Part shown: positions 1-10,292 of the stretch, in pieces
Layout: each line of letters starts with the position of its first letter
Position numbering within the stretch: position 1 is the first letter of the stretch
Assembly (NCBI GenBank): GCA_009746045.1
Contig: RPFO01000199.1
Span: forward strand, 358,501 to 407,500
From: Mesostigma viride
Taxonomy: Eukaryota; Streptophyta; Mesostigmatophyceae; Mesostigmatales; Mesostigmataceae
Direction: 5' to 3'
DNA length: 49,000 nucleotides
Program-made: the position numbers and the translations under genes
Notes under the pieces: generated by a model
Told to the model about the DNA's origin: nothing
What the model saw: only the letters and a program-made list of their open reading frames with translations
Database searches by the model: none

Positions 1-99
1 TGTGCCCCTAAGTCTGCCTTCCTGCAATATCACATAATATATCATCTAGATGTGTTGTTGGGAACCTGACTATATATCCCAAACTGGAAGGGTTGACAT

Positions 100-1640
100 T
101 CAACTATGGGATGAAACCCACGAAAAACAATTACTAGGAACTGCCATTTTTGTGCTATGTTTGCTAGCATCTGTCACCTATTTGTCATGCAAACAGTCTG
201 AATTTCTTGTGGGCAGTTAACATAGATGTTTTTATGAGCTGTGCAATTTTCTAGGCTTAACTGAGTTCATTGATATAGGCACCCATGTGTTGGAACCCTT
301 GGAAAACCAAGAAAAACTGCATTTGGGGGTATTTATGCTAGCATTTGTCACCTATTTGTCATCCAACCAGCCTGAAACTTTGTGGGCATGCTGCTTGGGA
401 TGTGTTTACAACATGTGCAAAGTCCCAGGCCCAACTGAGTTCATTTGGAGTCATTATGTATGCATATGTGTGATAAAACCCTTGGAAAACCAAGAAAAAC
501 TGCATTTGGGGGGTATTTATGCTAGCATTTGTCACCTATTTGTCATCCAACCAGCCTGAAACTTTGTGTGCATGCTGCTTGGGATGTGTTTACAACATTG
601 CAAAGTTCCAGCTCCAACTGAGCTCTATTGGTGTCATTATGTATGCATATGTGTGATAAAACCCTTGGAAAACCAAGAAAAACTGCATTTGGGGGGTATT
701 TATGCTAGCATTTGTCACCTATTTGTCATCCAACCAGCCTGAAACTTTGTGGGCATGCTGCTTGGGATGTGTTTACAACATGTGCAAAGTCCCAGGCCCA
801 ACTGAGTTCATTTGGAGTCATTATGTATGCATATGTGTGATAAAACCCTTGAAAAACCAAGAAAAACTGCATTTGGGGGTGTTTATGCTAGCATTTGTCA
901 CCTATTTGTCATCCAACCAGCCTGAAACTTTGTGGGCATGCTGCTTGGGATGTGTTTACAACATGTGCAAAGTCCCAGGCCCAACTGAGTTCATTTGGAG
1001 TCATTATGTATGCATATGTGTGATAAAACCCTTGAAAAACCAAGAAAAACTGCATTTGGGGGGTATTTATGCTAGCATTTGTCACCTATTTGTCATCCAA
1101 CCAGCCTGAAACTTTGTGGGCATGCTGCATTGAATGTGTTTACAACATGTGCAAAGTCCCAGGCCCAACTGAGTTCATTTGGAGTCATTATGTATGCATA
1201 TGTGTGATAAAACCCTTGAAAAACCAAGAAAAACTGCATTTGGGGGGTATTTATGCTAGCATTTGTCACCTATTTGTCATCCAACCAGCCTGAAACTTTG
1301 TGGGCATGCTGCATTGAATGTGTTTACAACATGTGCAAAGTCCCAGGCCCAACTGAGTTCATTTGGAGTCATTATGTATGCATATGTGTGATGAAACCCT
1401 TGAAAAACCATGAAAAACTGCATTTTTGGGGTATTTATGCTAGCATTTGTCACCTATTTGTCATCCAACCAGCCTGAAACTTTGTGGGCATGCTGCATGG
1501 GATGTGTTTAGAACATGTGCAAAGTCCCAGGCCCAACTGAGTTCATTTGATGTCTTTATATATGCATACATGCCAGAAAGTGCTGAAAATACGGTATTTT
1601 TTGCTAGCAAATGTCACCATGTTACCATGCTGCCGACTCC
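100..1640. repeat. 184-bp tandem satellite, about 7 good copies plus degenerate ends
   Basis: The landmark ATGCTAGCATTTGTCACC recurs at 335, 519, 702, 885, 1069, 1253 and 1437, a spacing of 183-184 bp. Degenerate versions lie near 160 and 1600. Central units differ at only a few positions, and the ends of the array are more diverged, as expected for unequal exchange. The unit is usually not a multiple of three, and the peptide-like reading frames inside it are not genes. The left end of the window may lie within the same array. Confidence 0.95.
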
Positions 1641-1764
1641 CCAAAATTTTTTGGACCACATGGCATCATAAGATATTAGAGGTCAAACTGACCATTACTT
1701 ATTCCTTCTCCAAATAATTTCCAGGGGAAGAAAATGGGTTTTCGGAGTGATGCGTGTGTCAAGA

Positions 1765-2490
1765 AATGTCACGGTGGCACGGTGGCACGGTGGCACGGTG
1801 GCACGGTGGCACGGTGGCACGGTGGCACGGTGGCACGGTGGCACGGTGGCACGGTGGCACAGTGGCACCCCACGTTGGGCAGTGCTTGTGGGCAATATAA
1901 CATTAGTATTGGACGTTATGTTACCTCGTGACACCATACAAAATCATAAAATGGTAGTTTTATGGTGGCATGGTGGCACGGTGGCACGGTGGCACGGTGG
2001 CACAGTGGCACCCCACGTTAGGCAGTGCTTGTGGACATTATAACATTAGTATTGGACGTTAGGTTACCTTGTGACACCATACAAAATCATAAAGTGGTAG
2101 TTTTATGGTGGCCATGGTGTGCCGGTGTGCCGGTGTGCCGGTGTGCCGGTGGCACAGTGGCACCCCACGTTAGGCAGTGCTTGTGGACATTATAACATTA
2201 GTATTGGACGTTAGGTTACCTTGTGACACCATACAAAATCATAAAATGGTAGTTTTATGGTGGCATGGTGTGCCGGTGTGCCGGTGTGCCGGTGTGCCGG
2301 TGTGCCGGTGTGCCGGTGTGCCGGTGGCACAGTGGCACACCACGTTAGGCAGTGCTTCTAAACCCTAAACATTAGTATTGGACGTTAGGTTACCTTGTGA
2401 CACCATACAAAATCATAAAATGGTAGTTTTATGGTGTGCCGGTGTGCCGGTGTGCCGGTGTGCCGGTGTGCCGGTGTGCCGGTGTCAAAA
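1765..2490. repeat. 8-bp minisatellites within a 140-175-bp higher-order repeat
   Basis: Two 8-bp units occur, CACGGTGG and TGTGCCGG. They are separated by a constant block that includes CATTAGTATTGGACGTTA at 1901, 2044, 2196 and 2370. The spacing of the block grows (143, 152, 174 bp) because the number of 8-mers differs. The early arrays use CACGGTGG and the later ones TGTGCCGG. In the fourth block a short stretch is replaced by CTAAACCCTAAAC, a plant-type telomeric motif. Confidence 0.95.
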
Positions 2491-2609
2491 CATGATGAGA
2501 CACTTACCTCCTAGCTTTGGACCTAAGGGAGGTACAAAATAACAAAGTTGAAAAAAAGTCAATTTGTACTTGTGTTGTAGTACAATTCCAGGTGTGCCTA
2601 GGGTGGGCG
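2491..2609. other. unassigned spacer between minisatellite and DIRS-like copy A
   Basis: About 120 bp of unique, AT-richer sequence. It continues the reading frame of the truncated reverse transcriptase by chance or by fusion. On the minus strand it contains GGAGGTAAGTG, which matches a splice-donor consensus. No gene could be recognised. Confidence 0.5.
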
Positions 2610-3458
2610 CGCCCCCTGCCATCTCGGCCACCGCCCCCACATCTGGCAGGTAACAGCCGCCAGGGGTGAGGAACTTGTCGTTGCTCTGCACCATGTTGCA
2701 GATGAGTCGCTGGCGCTGGGCTGACGGGTCCACCACCCCTGGATCGCGCTTGGGCACGCCGAACAGGCCGTTGGTGACCGGGGGCTCCTCCTCGCTGTAC
2801 TCTGTAATCCCGGTCTCCGCCAGCCGCACGCTCAGGCGCGCGTACTCGGTGTCGCTCGCACAGCCATGCGTCACTCGCCGTCGACGCCCTGGCTGCACTA
2901 CCTCCTCCACCCTCAAAATATTTTTTATGTTGCCATATACCTCCCTCCACTGGGGGGGGAGGCAGTCCATCAGCGGCACGCTGCCCGCCACTCCGCCCGC
3001 GGGCAGCGCAAGTCTCTCTGGGACAATCATTTCATATTGCCCGTCGGGCCCATAGGGCCCAGACTCAACGACATGCACCAGGTCCTCTGCCGCTACGGCT
3101 CTCAGCCGGCGCTCATGGACCTGGGCGGCAATCTCCAGCCCTTGTAGGGCCGCCTGCTGGGCAGCGGTGCAGGGAGCCGTTGCCGTCGCCCCGCTAGTGC
3201 CACGCCCTGGGGGCCCGCCGGCAGGCGTGGCCATTGATGGCCCCGCCCCACACCCGGCCGCCCCCACAGGCGGTTCCCGTGTCCCCCCCCACATCCAGTT
3301 CAGGCCTTCCACGAGCCGGACCATGAGCAGCAAGCGTGCCCGCCGCCGCGTGGCTCGCTGCAGCCTGCGTCGTGAGCGCAGGCGGGACCGGTCGAGGGGC
3401 TGGACGGCCGGAACTGGGAGGGGGAACACGCCGCGCCCCCTCACTTCTGCTTGTTGCT
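2610..3458 (-). pseudogene. RT N-terminal region of DIRS-like copy A (truncated)
   Basis: The frame begins around the gag stop (protein RGRGVFPLP...) with an Arg-rich segment. It continues through a conserved linker (PLMDCLPPQWREVYGNIKN) into the region ahead of the RT palm (QRLICNMVQSNDKF). It stops matching copies B and C at 2610, before motif A. This part is uninterrupted in copy A and shows the ancestral state of two lesions elsewhere: the TAG at 6559 in copy C, and the TIR element inserted at 14918 in copy B. No catalytic residues remain. Confidence 0.75.
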
Positions 3459-5353
3459 GGCGGAGGAGGAGGCCACCGCCCCCCCATCCACCTTGGCCAG
3501 CACCGCCGCCCTGACCCGCGCGTCGTGCTCCTTCTTGGCGGCCTTGAGAGCCCGTCGCGCCGCCCTCGTCCGCTGGCTGCCGCTCTCCACCACCGGCAGC
3601 ACGAAGGCGGCCTGGGCGACCCACGCGCCCTGGCCCCGCTCGCTCTCCACCACCATGAGTGACTCCACGATGCGTGCAAAGTACTCCATGCACGCGAGCT
3701 CGGTCACCGCCCTGACTCCCAGCTCCTTCACCGCCACGTCCAGGGCGTGGCACAGGTTGACCGCGATGTCCATGCGCTTGCGACTCTGCCACCCGCTGGT
3801 CTGGCCTGGCCCACGGATGAACATGGGCTTCAGGCCCTCCAGCCGGGCCCGCAGACTGCCCCTGTACCGGTCCTTGGCCGTTTGCAGGTACTCGGGCAGC
3901 ACCCGCAGCTTGTACCGATAGTCCTCCACCTCCCAAGGGATGCTGGTGGCAGTCCCCGGCAGGGCGACCCCCTTGGTCATGGGCACAGCCAACACCTGGC
4001 CGCTCGCTGGGTCGGCGCGACCCGGTAGGCGGTCCCTGCGGCGCCGGCTGCTGCTGCGCCGGCCCCAGTAGCTGCTGCTGTCGCTGCTGCTGCTGCCGCT
4101 GCTGCTGCTGCTGCTGCTGCTGCAACGGCACGTGCGATGGCGGCACTTGGGACACTTGGCCGTCTTGGCTCGCGCCGGTGCTGGGGCCACTGGTTTGGCG
4201 CCGGGCAGGATTGTCCCACCCCCCGCGCCCCTTGCTGGGCCGCTGGGTGTGAGCTGTGCAAGGGATACCCCTCTGCAGGCTCCTCGTCCCCCGCCACGGA
4301 CGCGGGGGCCGTCACCCATCCCCCCTGGCCGCCCCGGGGCTCTTCCCCAGTGCCTGGGCCTCCAGCCCCCGGCCACCCGGCTCCCCAGTACCCCGGGGGG
4401 GGAGCAGGCACCCAGTAACCGCCCCCTGGCACTGCTCCTTCCCCTGCCCCACTGGTGTACCCCCATGGAGGGGCTACCCCCGTGGCGTGCAGGCCACCAA
4501 CCCACAGTGGGGCTATCCCGGGGTGGGTTTGAGGGGTGTGCCCACCCGGCACTCACAGTGCAGGGCCCAATGGGGGGTGCCCTCCTCCCTGCAAGCCGGC
4601 AGGGCCCCCCCCCATCCCCCCCGCACCCATCACCCCCTGTCCACCCATGACGGCGCCCATGCGGGCCATCATGGCCGGGTCCATGGCCAACAGGTGGGCC
4701 CCCGCAGCCCCTCTCTTGCCACCGCTGCGCCCCCCCCCCACAGTTGGGGCCGTGCCCCCTACCCCCTTTCCCCTGGCCCCTCCAGCCACCAGGGGGGTGC
4801 CTCCCACCACCTTCCCTCGCCCAGCAAATGGCGTGGCACCTCTGCCAACAGTCTCCCCACCCCCTGGGAGACCTGTGCCAGTCTCCTGAGCCGATCCTAT
4901 GGCTTCTATGCTCATGTTGCCCATGGTTGCCGCAATTTTTGCCAAATCTTTGGAAAAATTCGCAGCTTGAGGCGCCCCATCATTCTTCTCATCTCCAGAG
5001 GCCCCAGACATGTCCCCCAACATATCTTCGGCCTCCTCAGAGCCTACGAAGCCCTCCTCGGCCCCCATTTCGGCCAGGAACCCCTCTGGCAGTTTGTGCT
5101 CCAAGGAAAACGCGATATTCTTTCCCAGTTGTGCTGGCTCGCTGCCAGCTTGGATTTCATATCCCACACTCACCAAATACCGTCCTAATGAGTCTAAGGG
5201 ACTTTTTGAAGAAGCTGCAAGTCTTGCCTTGTAGGCAGGACCGAGGGAACCCACTATCAAAGTGGCCAACGAAGTGCTATCCTTATTTGCTGCAAAATAA
5301 AGATTTCGTGCAGTTTGCGCGAAACCTCTCGGAATGGGCTCATTCGACCCCAT
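3441..5353 (-). pseudogene. gag-like ORF of DIRS-like copy A
   Basis: The likely start is the ATG at 5351-5353 (protein begins MGSNEPIPRG). An N-terminal helical region is followed by a long Gly/Pro/Ala-rich segment, a Cys cluster (CPKC..CRC), a poly-Ser run coded by a CAG-type microsatellite, an Arg-rich stretch, and a conserved C-terminal domain that ends in a basic Lys/Arg tail at 3441. Copy A has a stop (TGA, 4553-4555) where copy B reads CGA, and its second half lies in another frame, so it is broken. I infer a structural Gag role from its position before RT and its nucleic-acid-binding look. There is no clear zinc knuckle. The RT frame overlaps the end of this ORF by -1. Confidence 0.65.
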
Positions 5354-5446
5354 TTTTTGCTGCGAAATCACTTAATATGACGTGGAAATTATCGAGCTTT
5401 AAAGAGCGCAAAAAGAACGAGTGATTTTGACCAAGAAACGGCAACG

Positions 5447-5597
5447 AAAACTGATAAAGCATGCGCCGCCATGTCTTCCTCGATAAATTGGCTGCATTGC
5501 ATGCGCACGGTGACGGATGCAAGTCCGGTACAGTACTGGCGCGGCGCCCAGGTGCCACTGAACAGTTGTACTACAAAGAACCCATTTGTACTGATTC
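5447..5597 (-). repeat. truncated terminal repeat of copy A
   Basis: This stretch matches the first 150 bp (plus-strand reading, from AAAACTGATAAAGC) of the 475-bp repeats at 10293 and 26424. Identity ends at about 5597, where plus-strand copy C sequence starts. The break is a sharp head-to-head junction between two copies of the family. A 186-aa frame across it (5471-6031) is a fusion artefact. Confidence 0.85.
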
Positions 5598-6031
5598 ACA
5601 TGGAGACCGCCATACAGGGCCACAACGGCAACATGGTGGCCTGGCTGAACGTGCAAAGGGCCCCCGTGCTGCGCCAGCAGAAGGAGGGGACGGGACTTGG
5701 GTGGGCATCCAAGGAGAGGATGGAGCTGGCCCAGAACCTGTGCCACGTCTGGGATACGCTCAACAAGGAGCTCAGTCCCAACGTGTGCAGCGAGCTGGCG
5801 GGCGTGGAGTACCTGGCGCTCTGCGTGGAGGCTCTCCTGCTGGTGGAGACCAGCGGGTCTTGGAACGCGTCCGGGTACAGGCTGCCCTACCGGCCGGCAG
5901 GGGGTGTCCGCACGCGGGCGGCCCGACGAGCGCTGCGGGCACACAAGAAGGAGCGCGATGCGTTGGCGTCGGCGCGAGGAAAGGAGGACAAGGCGGATGG
6001 AGGAGTGGCGGGCTCTTCCCAGAAGAAGTGA
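5598..6031 (+). pseudogene. gag C-terminal fragment, diverged subfamily
   Basis: The C-terminal gag domain is recognisable by alignment with copies A and B: conserved positions in the GW.S..RM..A.NLCH block and the final RTRAARRAL..KKE basic tail ending at 6031. The middle is poorly conserved, although the downstream RT is nearly identical between copies. The first 42 codons of the apparent ORF belong to the terminal repeat of copy A. Function in particle assembly is inferred only from position. Confidence 0.6.
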
Positions 6032-8183
6032 GAGGGCGAGGTGTATTCCCCCTCCCAGAGGTGGCCATCAAGCCCCTCGACCGCGCGCGCCTACGGTCCC
6101 GACGTAGGTATCAGCGGGCCATGCGGCGGCGGGCCCTGCTCCTGCGCAGCGCGCGAATCGTGGATGGCCTCAACTGGTTGTGGAGGGGAGCACAGGAACC
6201 GCCTGAAACGGGTCCTGTCGGTGGCATGCGGATGGCTTTGTCCGCACCTGTTGCCCAGGAGCCCGCGGGTTGCGGTACCAGCGGGGTGTCCTTAGTGACC
6301 CCCTGCACTGCGGCCCAGCAGGCGGCCCTACAAGGGCTGGAGATTGCCGCCCAGGTCCATGAGCGCCGGCTGAGAGCCGTAGCGGCAGAGGGCCTGGTGC
6401 ATGACGTTGAGTCTGGGCCCTATGGGCCCGACGGGCAATATGAAATAATTGCCCCGGAGAGACTTGCGCTGCCCGCGGGCGGAGTGGCTGGCAGCGTGCC
6501 GCTGATGGACTGCCTCCCCCCCCAGTGGAGGGAGGTGTACGGCAATATAAAAAATATTTAGAGGGTGGAGGAGGTAGTGCAGCCAGGGCGTCGACGGCGA
6601 GTGACGCATGGCTGTGTGAGCGACACCGAGTACGCGCGCCTGAGCGTGCGGCTGGCAGAGACCGGGATGACAGAGTACAGCGAGGAGGAGCCCCCCGTCA
6701 CCAACGGCCTGTTCAGCGTGCCCAAGCGCGATCCAGGGGTGGTGGACCCATCAGCCCAGCGCCAGCGACTCATCTGCAACATGGTGCAGAGCAACGACAA
6801 GTTCCTCACCCCTGGCAGCTGTTACCTGCCAGATGTGGGGGCGGTGGCAGAGATGCCTGGGGGCGCGCCCAGCTACTCGAGCAAAACGGACCTGGAGACG
6901 TACTACTACCGCTTCTCCGTGCCAACGGAGTGGCGGGAGTGGTTCGCGCTGCCCCCAGTCTGGTCGGACGAGGTCGGCCAGCCCGGGGAGCGCCGCCGGC
7001 TCTATCCCAGGTTCCGTGTTCTGGTGATGGGGTGGTCCCACTCGGTCCTGCTGGCGCAGGTGGCGCACATGCAGACCCTGTTCGGGCCGGGGAAGCTGAA
7101 CCCCGGGCTGAGTGTGAGCGTCCCGATGCATCAGCTCGGGGTGCGCACAGTGCGTGAGGGAGGACGGGAGTGGATGGAGTTGGTGGGGGCCGCCGAACTT
7201 GACTGGCAGCTGCTGCCCGAGGACCCTCCTCGGCCGGGGCAGTTGGTCATGATCGACGACCTGGGCACCACACACGCGCGCAGCGCAGCGGAGGCGAACG
7301 CGCTGCTGGACCGCGCATGCACCGAGTGCTACGCGCCAGCTGGCCTGGTGGTGAATGAGAAAAAGGTCGAGCGGGCGCGGGAAGGTCAAGCTGTTGAGAT
7401 CCTGGGCATCGAGTTTCACCAAGATGGGAGCTTGTGGCCGTCAGCGAAGCGACTAGCCCTCCTGGTCCACGACACTGAGACGGTGCTGGCCCAGGGACGA
7501 GCAAGCTACCATGAGCTGGCCTCCCTACTGGGACGCTGGGTATGGATCCAACTGCTGCGCAGGAGTCTGCTAAGCACCTGGTTCCACGCCTACAGGATGC
7601 TCCACCAAGTGCTGGCCCTCCGCAAGGGAGGACGCTTCCAACTCTGGGCAAGTGTGCGCCGGGAGCTCTGGGCGGCTGTCTGCCTGGCTCCCCTGGTGCA
7701 TGCGCAGCGCAACCAGCCACTGGACACCACCGTCGTGGCCAGTGACGCGTCGAGCCGGGGCTCCGGTGTGGTGTATGCCCGTCTGGCAGAGGCAGACGTG
7801 AAAGCTTTGTCCAACTGCCGTGAGATGAAGGGGTGGAAGACTCTGTGTGTCGGGACGGAAGAGGTCGGTGTGGAGCGAACGGGGGAGAGGGAACATCGGG
7901 CGGTGGCGACCGCCCGCTGGCGTGTGGCGGTGAAACACCGGTGGAGGGACGCGGGGGCGCACATCAATGAGAAAGAGGCGCGCGCAGCCGTGCAGAGCCT
8001 GGAGTGGGGGCTGCGCACGCGGGCGCGGTGGGGGCGACGGCACGTACGGCTGGTGGATAGCACCGCCGTTCTGGGCGCAGTGGTGAAGGGGCGGTCATCA
8101 TCTTACCGCCTCAACACGTGGTGCCGCCGCGCTGCCGCCCTGGGCTGTGCCAGCAACACCAGGTACCACTGGGTGTACATCCG
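6029..8183 (+). pseudogene. reverse transcriptase - RNase H of DIRS-like copy C
   Basis: The frame starts at the gag stop (-1 relative to gag) and runs through an Arg-rich N-terminus. It is stopped by TAG at 6559-6561 (TTG in copy A), then is open from 6565. Counting from 6565, the RT palm shows motif A in KTDLETYYYRFS (Asp109), motif B in LVMGWSHSVLLAQ and motif C as MIDDL (Asp231-Asp232). RNase H follows with Asp394 (VASDAS), Glu in NEKEAR (about 469-471) and Asp498 (LVDS). The MGWSHS and IDD signatures differ from the usual LPFGLS and YLDD forms, so this is a divergent branch. The element would copy its RNA into DNA. This copy is dead because of the stop and the deletion at 8184. Confidence 0.85.
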
Positions 8184-8185
8184 TG

Positions 8186-8707
8186 TGCGTCATCATTTTC
8201 CAGCAAAACCTGCGCATCGGGGAGGCCTTCAAGCTCCGAGTGGGGGACGTGGCACTGCGTGGCGACCGTCGCCTGGGGCAGCGGGGACTGGGCGCGCTTC
8301 TTCTGCGGGATCCCAAGACAGCCAAGGGGGGTGCACAGGCGGTGGTGGTGCAGGACCCCCTCTCGCTGTACGTGCTCGAGCGCCTGTGCGCTGGGCGGGA
8401 GCCCGAGGAGCCCTTGTTTGGGAGCCTCAACTACAGCCAGTTCTCTCGTCGGTGGCACGCAGCGTGGGATGTTCTGGGCCTGCGGGGGATGTTTCTGCCC
8501 TACTCCATGCGACATGGTGGGGCAACGTACGACTACCTGCAGGGCGTTTCACTCCCAGACATCCAGAAGCGCGGGCGTTGGCGCCAGTTCAAGTCGGTGG
8601 ACCACTACGTGGGCCTGCACCGTGCTCTAGCGGTGCAAGTGCCGCGGTGGGTGTGGTTGCTGGCTGAGGAGTTCCCCCCCGCTCAGTGGAGTTCACACTG
8701 GCAGTAG
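8186..8707 (+). pseudogene. tyrosine recombinase catalytic domain (C-terminal half)
   Basis: Frame: LRIGEAFKLRVGDV holds the first catalytic Arg, YSMRHGGATYDYL holds the second Arg-containing box, and RGRWRQFKSVDHYVG holds the Trp/His-position box and the Tyr nucleophile. This is the layout of phage-integrase-type recombinases that DIRS-like elements use instead of a DDE integrase. The N-terminal half is missing here because of the deletion at 8184, but is preserved in copy B. The frame ends at TAG 8705-8707. It is out of frame with the RT in this copy. Confidence 0.85.
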
Positions 8708-8782
8708 CAAGTGTGGGGATGCGCCTGCCCCGGTCTAGGCCGGGGGGGCGCAATATAAAACGAAGCAGCTCCGTTGGAGGAG

Positions 8783-8995
8783 TCGGCAGGGCGCACTCCA
8801 GTGGACACGCTGGGTCCCTGCTGGTTTTGGGCGTTGCGCCATCATCCTGATTTCCGGTTTGGCTCAACTTCGACCGTATCCTGCCTTGGACAGAGCCGGC
8901 AGGGCGCACTCTAGTGGATACACTAGGGCTCTGCGGGTACCTGCGTTGACAGGTGCAGGGGAGGCGCACTCTAGCAGCCACGCTATGGCTTCCCC
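8783..8995 (+). repeat. three imperfect repeats in the 3' region of copy C
   Basis: A motif of about 35 bp centred on GGCGCACTC(C/T)AG occurs three times, with GCGCACT at 8791, 8904 and 8964. They lie between the recombinase stop and the poly(A) signal. Their role is unknown. They could be recombinase binding sites, as core-site repeats lie near the 3' end in related elements, but this is inference. Confidence 0.6.
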
Positions 8996-9129
8996 CTCTA
9001 CAACCACTCCAGATGCGGCCAGGTTGGAGATGCGGGTGTTATATGGTGGCAGCCGCCTTGGACTTGCGCACAATTCGCCAGTCTCTCGGTCTAGCAAGGC
9101 CTGCAAGCGGCTTAAGCACATAATTTTGC

Positions 9130-9160
9130 AATAAACAAGTTCTGGTGCCTTCTCAAACAA
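9130..9160 (+). terminator. poly(A) signal and cleavage region of DIRS-like family
   Basis: AATAAA lies at 9130-9135, followed 20 bp later by TTCTC. The same 36-bp segment at 13137-13173 is followed by 23 A residues exactly after TTCTC, which marks the cleavage site. Here the genome continues AAACAAAGTG. Confidence 0.7.
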
Positions 9161-9187
9161 AGTGAACCTGAAAGCATGCACAGAGGA

Positions 9188-9662
9188 TGGTTGATCTTAC
9201 GATCTGGATTCCCTGATTTGCGACTAAGGGGAGCGGAGTGCGAGTCGGTGCCGCTGCCTCATGGCTGATCTGCGAGAAATGCTCCTAGAAAGGGTGAAAG
9301 TCCCTGCAAATGACCTCTGGACTGTTTCCAAGTACTTGGATGTAGTTCAAAGTACTTCATTGGTACTACAGGGTAGTACAATCTACTTCAAACTAGTTCA
9401 AACTAGCTCAGGCTAGTAAAGATTCGTTCAGGTGTAGCACAACCTGCCTAGGAGGTGGTATGACCACCTGGGTTGAAGTAGACAGTGACTAAACGTAGTA
9501 CAATGTCGAAAGAATCAGTACAAGTGGGTTCTTTGTAGTACAACTGGTCAGTGGCACCTGGGCGCCGCGCCAGTACTGTACCGGACTTGCATTCGTCACC
9601 GGGCGCATGCAATGCAGCCAATTTATTGAGGAAGACATGGCGGCGCATGCTTTATCAGTTTT
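9188..9662 (+). repeat. 475-bp terminal repeat of DIRS-like family (forward)
   Basis: It begins TGGTTGATCTTACGATCTGG and ends CTTTATCAGTTTT. It is nearly identical, in reverse, to 10293-10767 and 26424-26898. Confidence 0.9.
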
Positions 9663-9680
9663 CCCCACCCACCCACCCTC

Positions 9681-9707
9681 TTTTGTTTGTTTGTTTGTTT
9701 GTTTGTT
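9681..9707 (+). repeat. (TTTG)n microsatellite
   Basis: About six TTTG units next to a CCCACCCACCC stretch. Confidence 0.9.
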
Positions 9708-9795
9708 GTCTCTGGGGGTGTTATATGGTGGCAGCCGCCTGGGACTTGCGCACAATTTGCCAGTCTCTCGGTCTACCAAGGCCTGCAAGCGGCTT

Positions 9796-10275
9796 CACTA
9801 CAATACGGTTCGTAGGAGACGCGAAATGAGTGAGAATGTTACCCGAGCGGTAACGAGGATTCGCACCGTTGATTTTAACATATGTTTCTTTTTTTGCGCC
9901 ATTTGGCGAGCATCGGCTGGAGCCTGAACCTAGCGGGGGGAATCGTGCGGGGGAATCTTGCGGGGGAATCTTGCGGGGAAAAATTCCGAACGTGAATTTA
10001 GCGAAGTCCTACTACATTTTGCTTGGGTACACGGTACTACAGTTTCGTCACTGAAAATTTTCTGTAGTTGCGTTGGTGTTTCGTACGTTCCGCTGAAATT
10101 TTCGTGTTCAGTCCCAAGATCACAATTTGATCCGGGCGCAAAATGATTGGCTGTACGGTACGAACCAAAAACGAAATTTTAGTATCTAAGTTCCGCAGCG
10201 CTTGCTGAATTTGTCCCGGAAGCCCGGGGGCACTTTCCCCGCTGAAAAAGGTGTCCGCGGAAGCGTATTGTAGTG
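9796..10275. mobile_element. CACTA-like MITE, 480 bp
   Basis: It starts CACTACAATACGGTTCG and ends CGTATTGTAGTG, an inverted repeat beginning with CACTA as in the En/Spm (CACTA) superfamily. The uninterrupted sequence is visible at 9111-9128 (GGCTTAAGCACATAATTTTG). Here the two halves flank the insertion (GGCTT before, TAAGCATATAATTTTG after). A clear 3-bp target duplication is not seen. The interior has GGGGGAATC(T/G)TGC repeats at 9935-9980 and no coding capacity. Confidence 0.7.
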
Positions 10276-10292
10276 TAAGCATATAATTTTGC

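Larger units (their letters stand above)
2610..5597 (-). mobile_element. DIRS-like retrotransposon, copy A, 3'-truncated
   Basis: On the minus strand this copy holds 150 bp of the 475-bp terminal repeat (5447-5597), a gag region and the N-terminal part of the RT protein. It breaks off in the RT at 2610, just before the catalytic palm domain that is present in copies B and C. The family is assigned from copies B and C, which add RT, RNase H and a tyrosine recombinase, the set that defines DIRS-like elements. Copy A is nearly identical to copy B and keeps the uninterrupted sequence at both sites where copy B carries insertions (near 2757 and 3680). Confidence 0.85.
5598..9187 (+). mobile_element. 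DIRS-like retrotransposon, copy C, 5'-truncated and internally deleted
   Basis: In order: C-terminal gag (5598-6031), RT with RNase H (to 8183), the catalytic half of a tyrosine recombinase (8186-8707) and a 3' region with a poly(A) signal. The gag and RT N-terminus up to about 6296 are clearly diverged from copies A and B, while the rest is nearly identical to them, so the copy looks like a recombinant. A deletion at 8184 removes the end of RNase H, the 2A motif and the N-terminal half of the recombinase. A TAG at 6559-6561 interrupts the RT frame. Confidence 0.85.

Noticed and set aside
287-1671. Peptides repeating MLAFVTYLSSNQPETLW in the satellite
   Set aside because: The unit length (183-184 bp) shifts frame between copies and the frames end at once. 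This is satellite DNA.
2485-2620. Fusion of RT to a host exon with a splice donor (GGAGGTAAGTG)
   Set aside because: One donor-like motif is not enough. No acceptor, homology or expression evidence is available.
5471-6031. 186-aa ORF starting MSSSINWLHCMR
   Set aside because: Its first 42 codons are terminal repeat of copy A. Only the part after about 5598 is gag of copy C.
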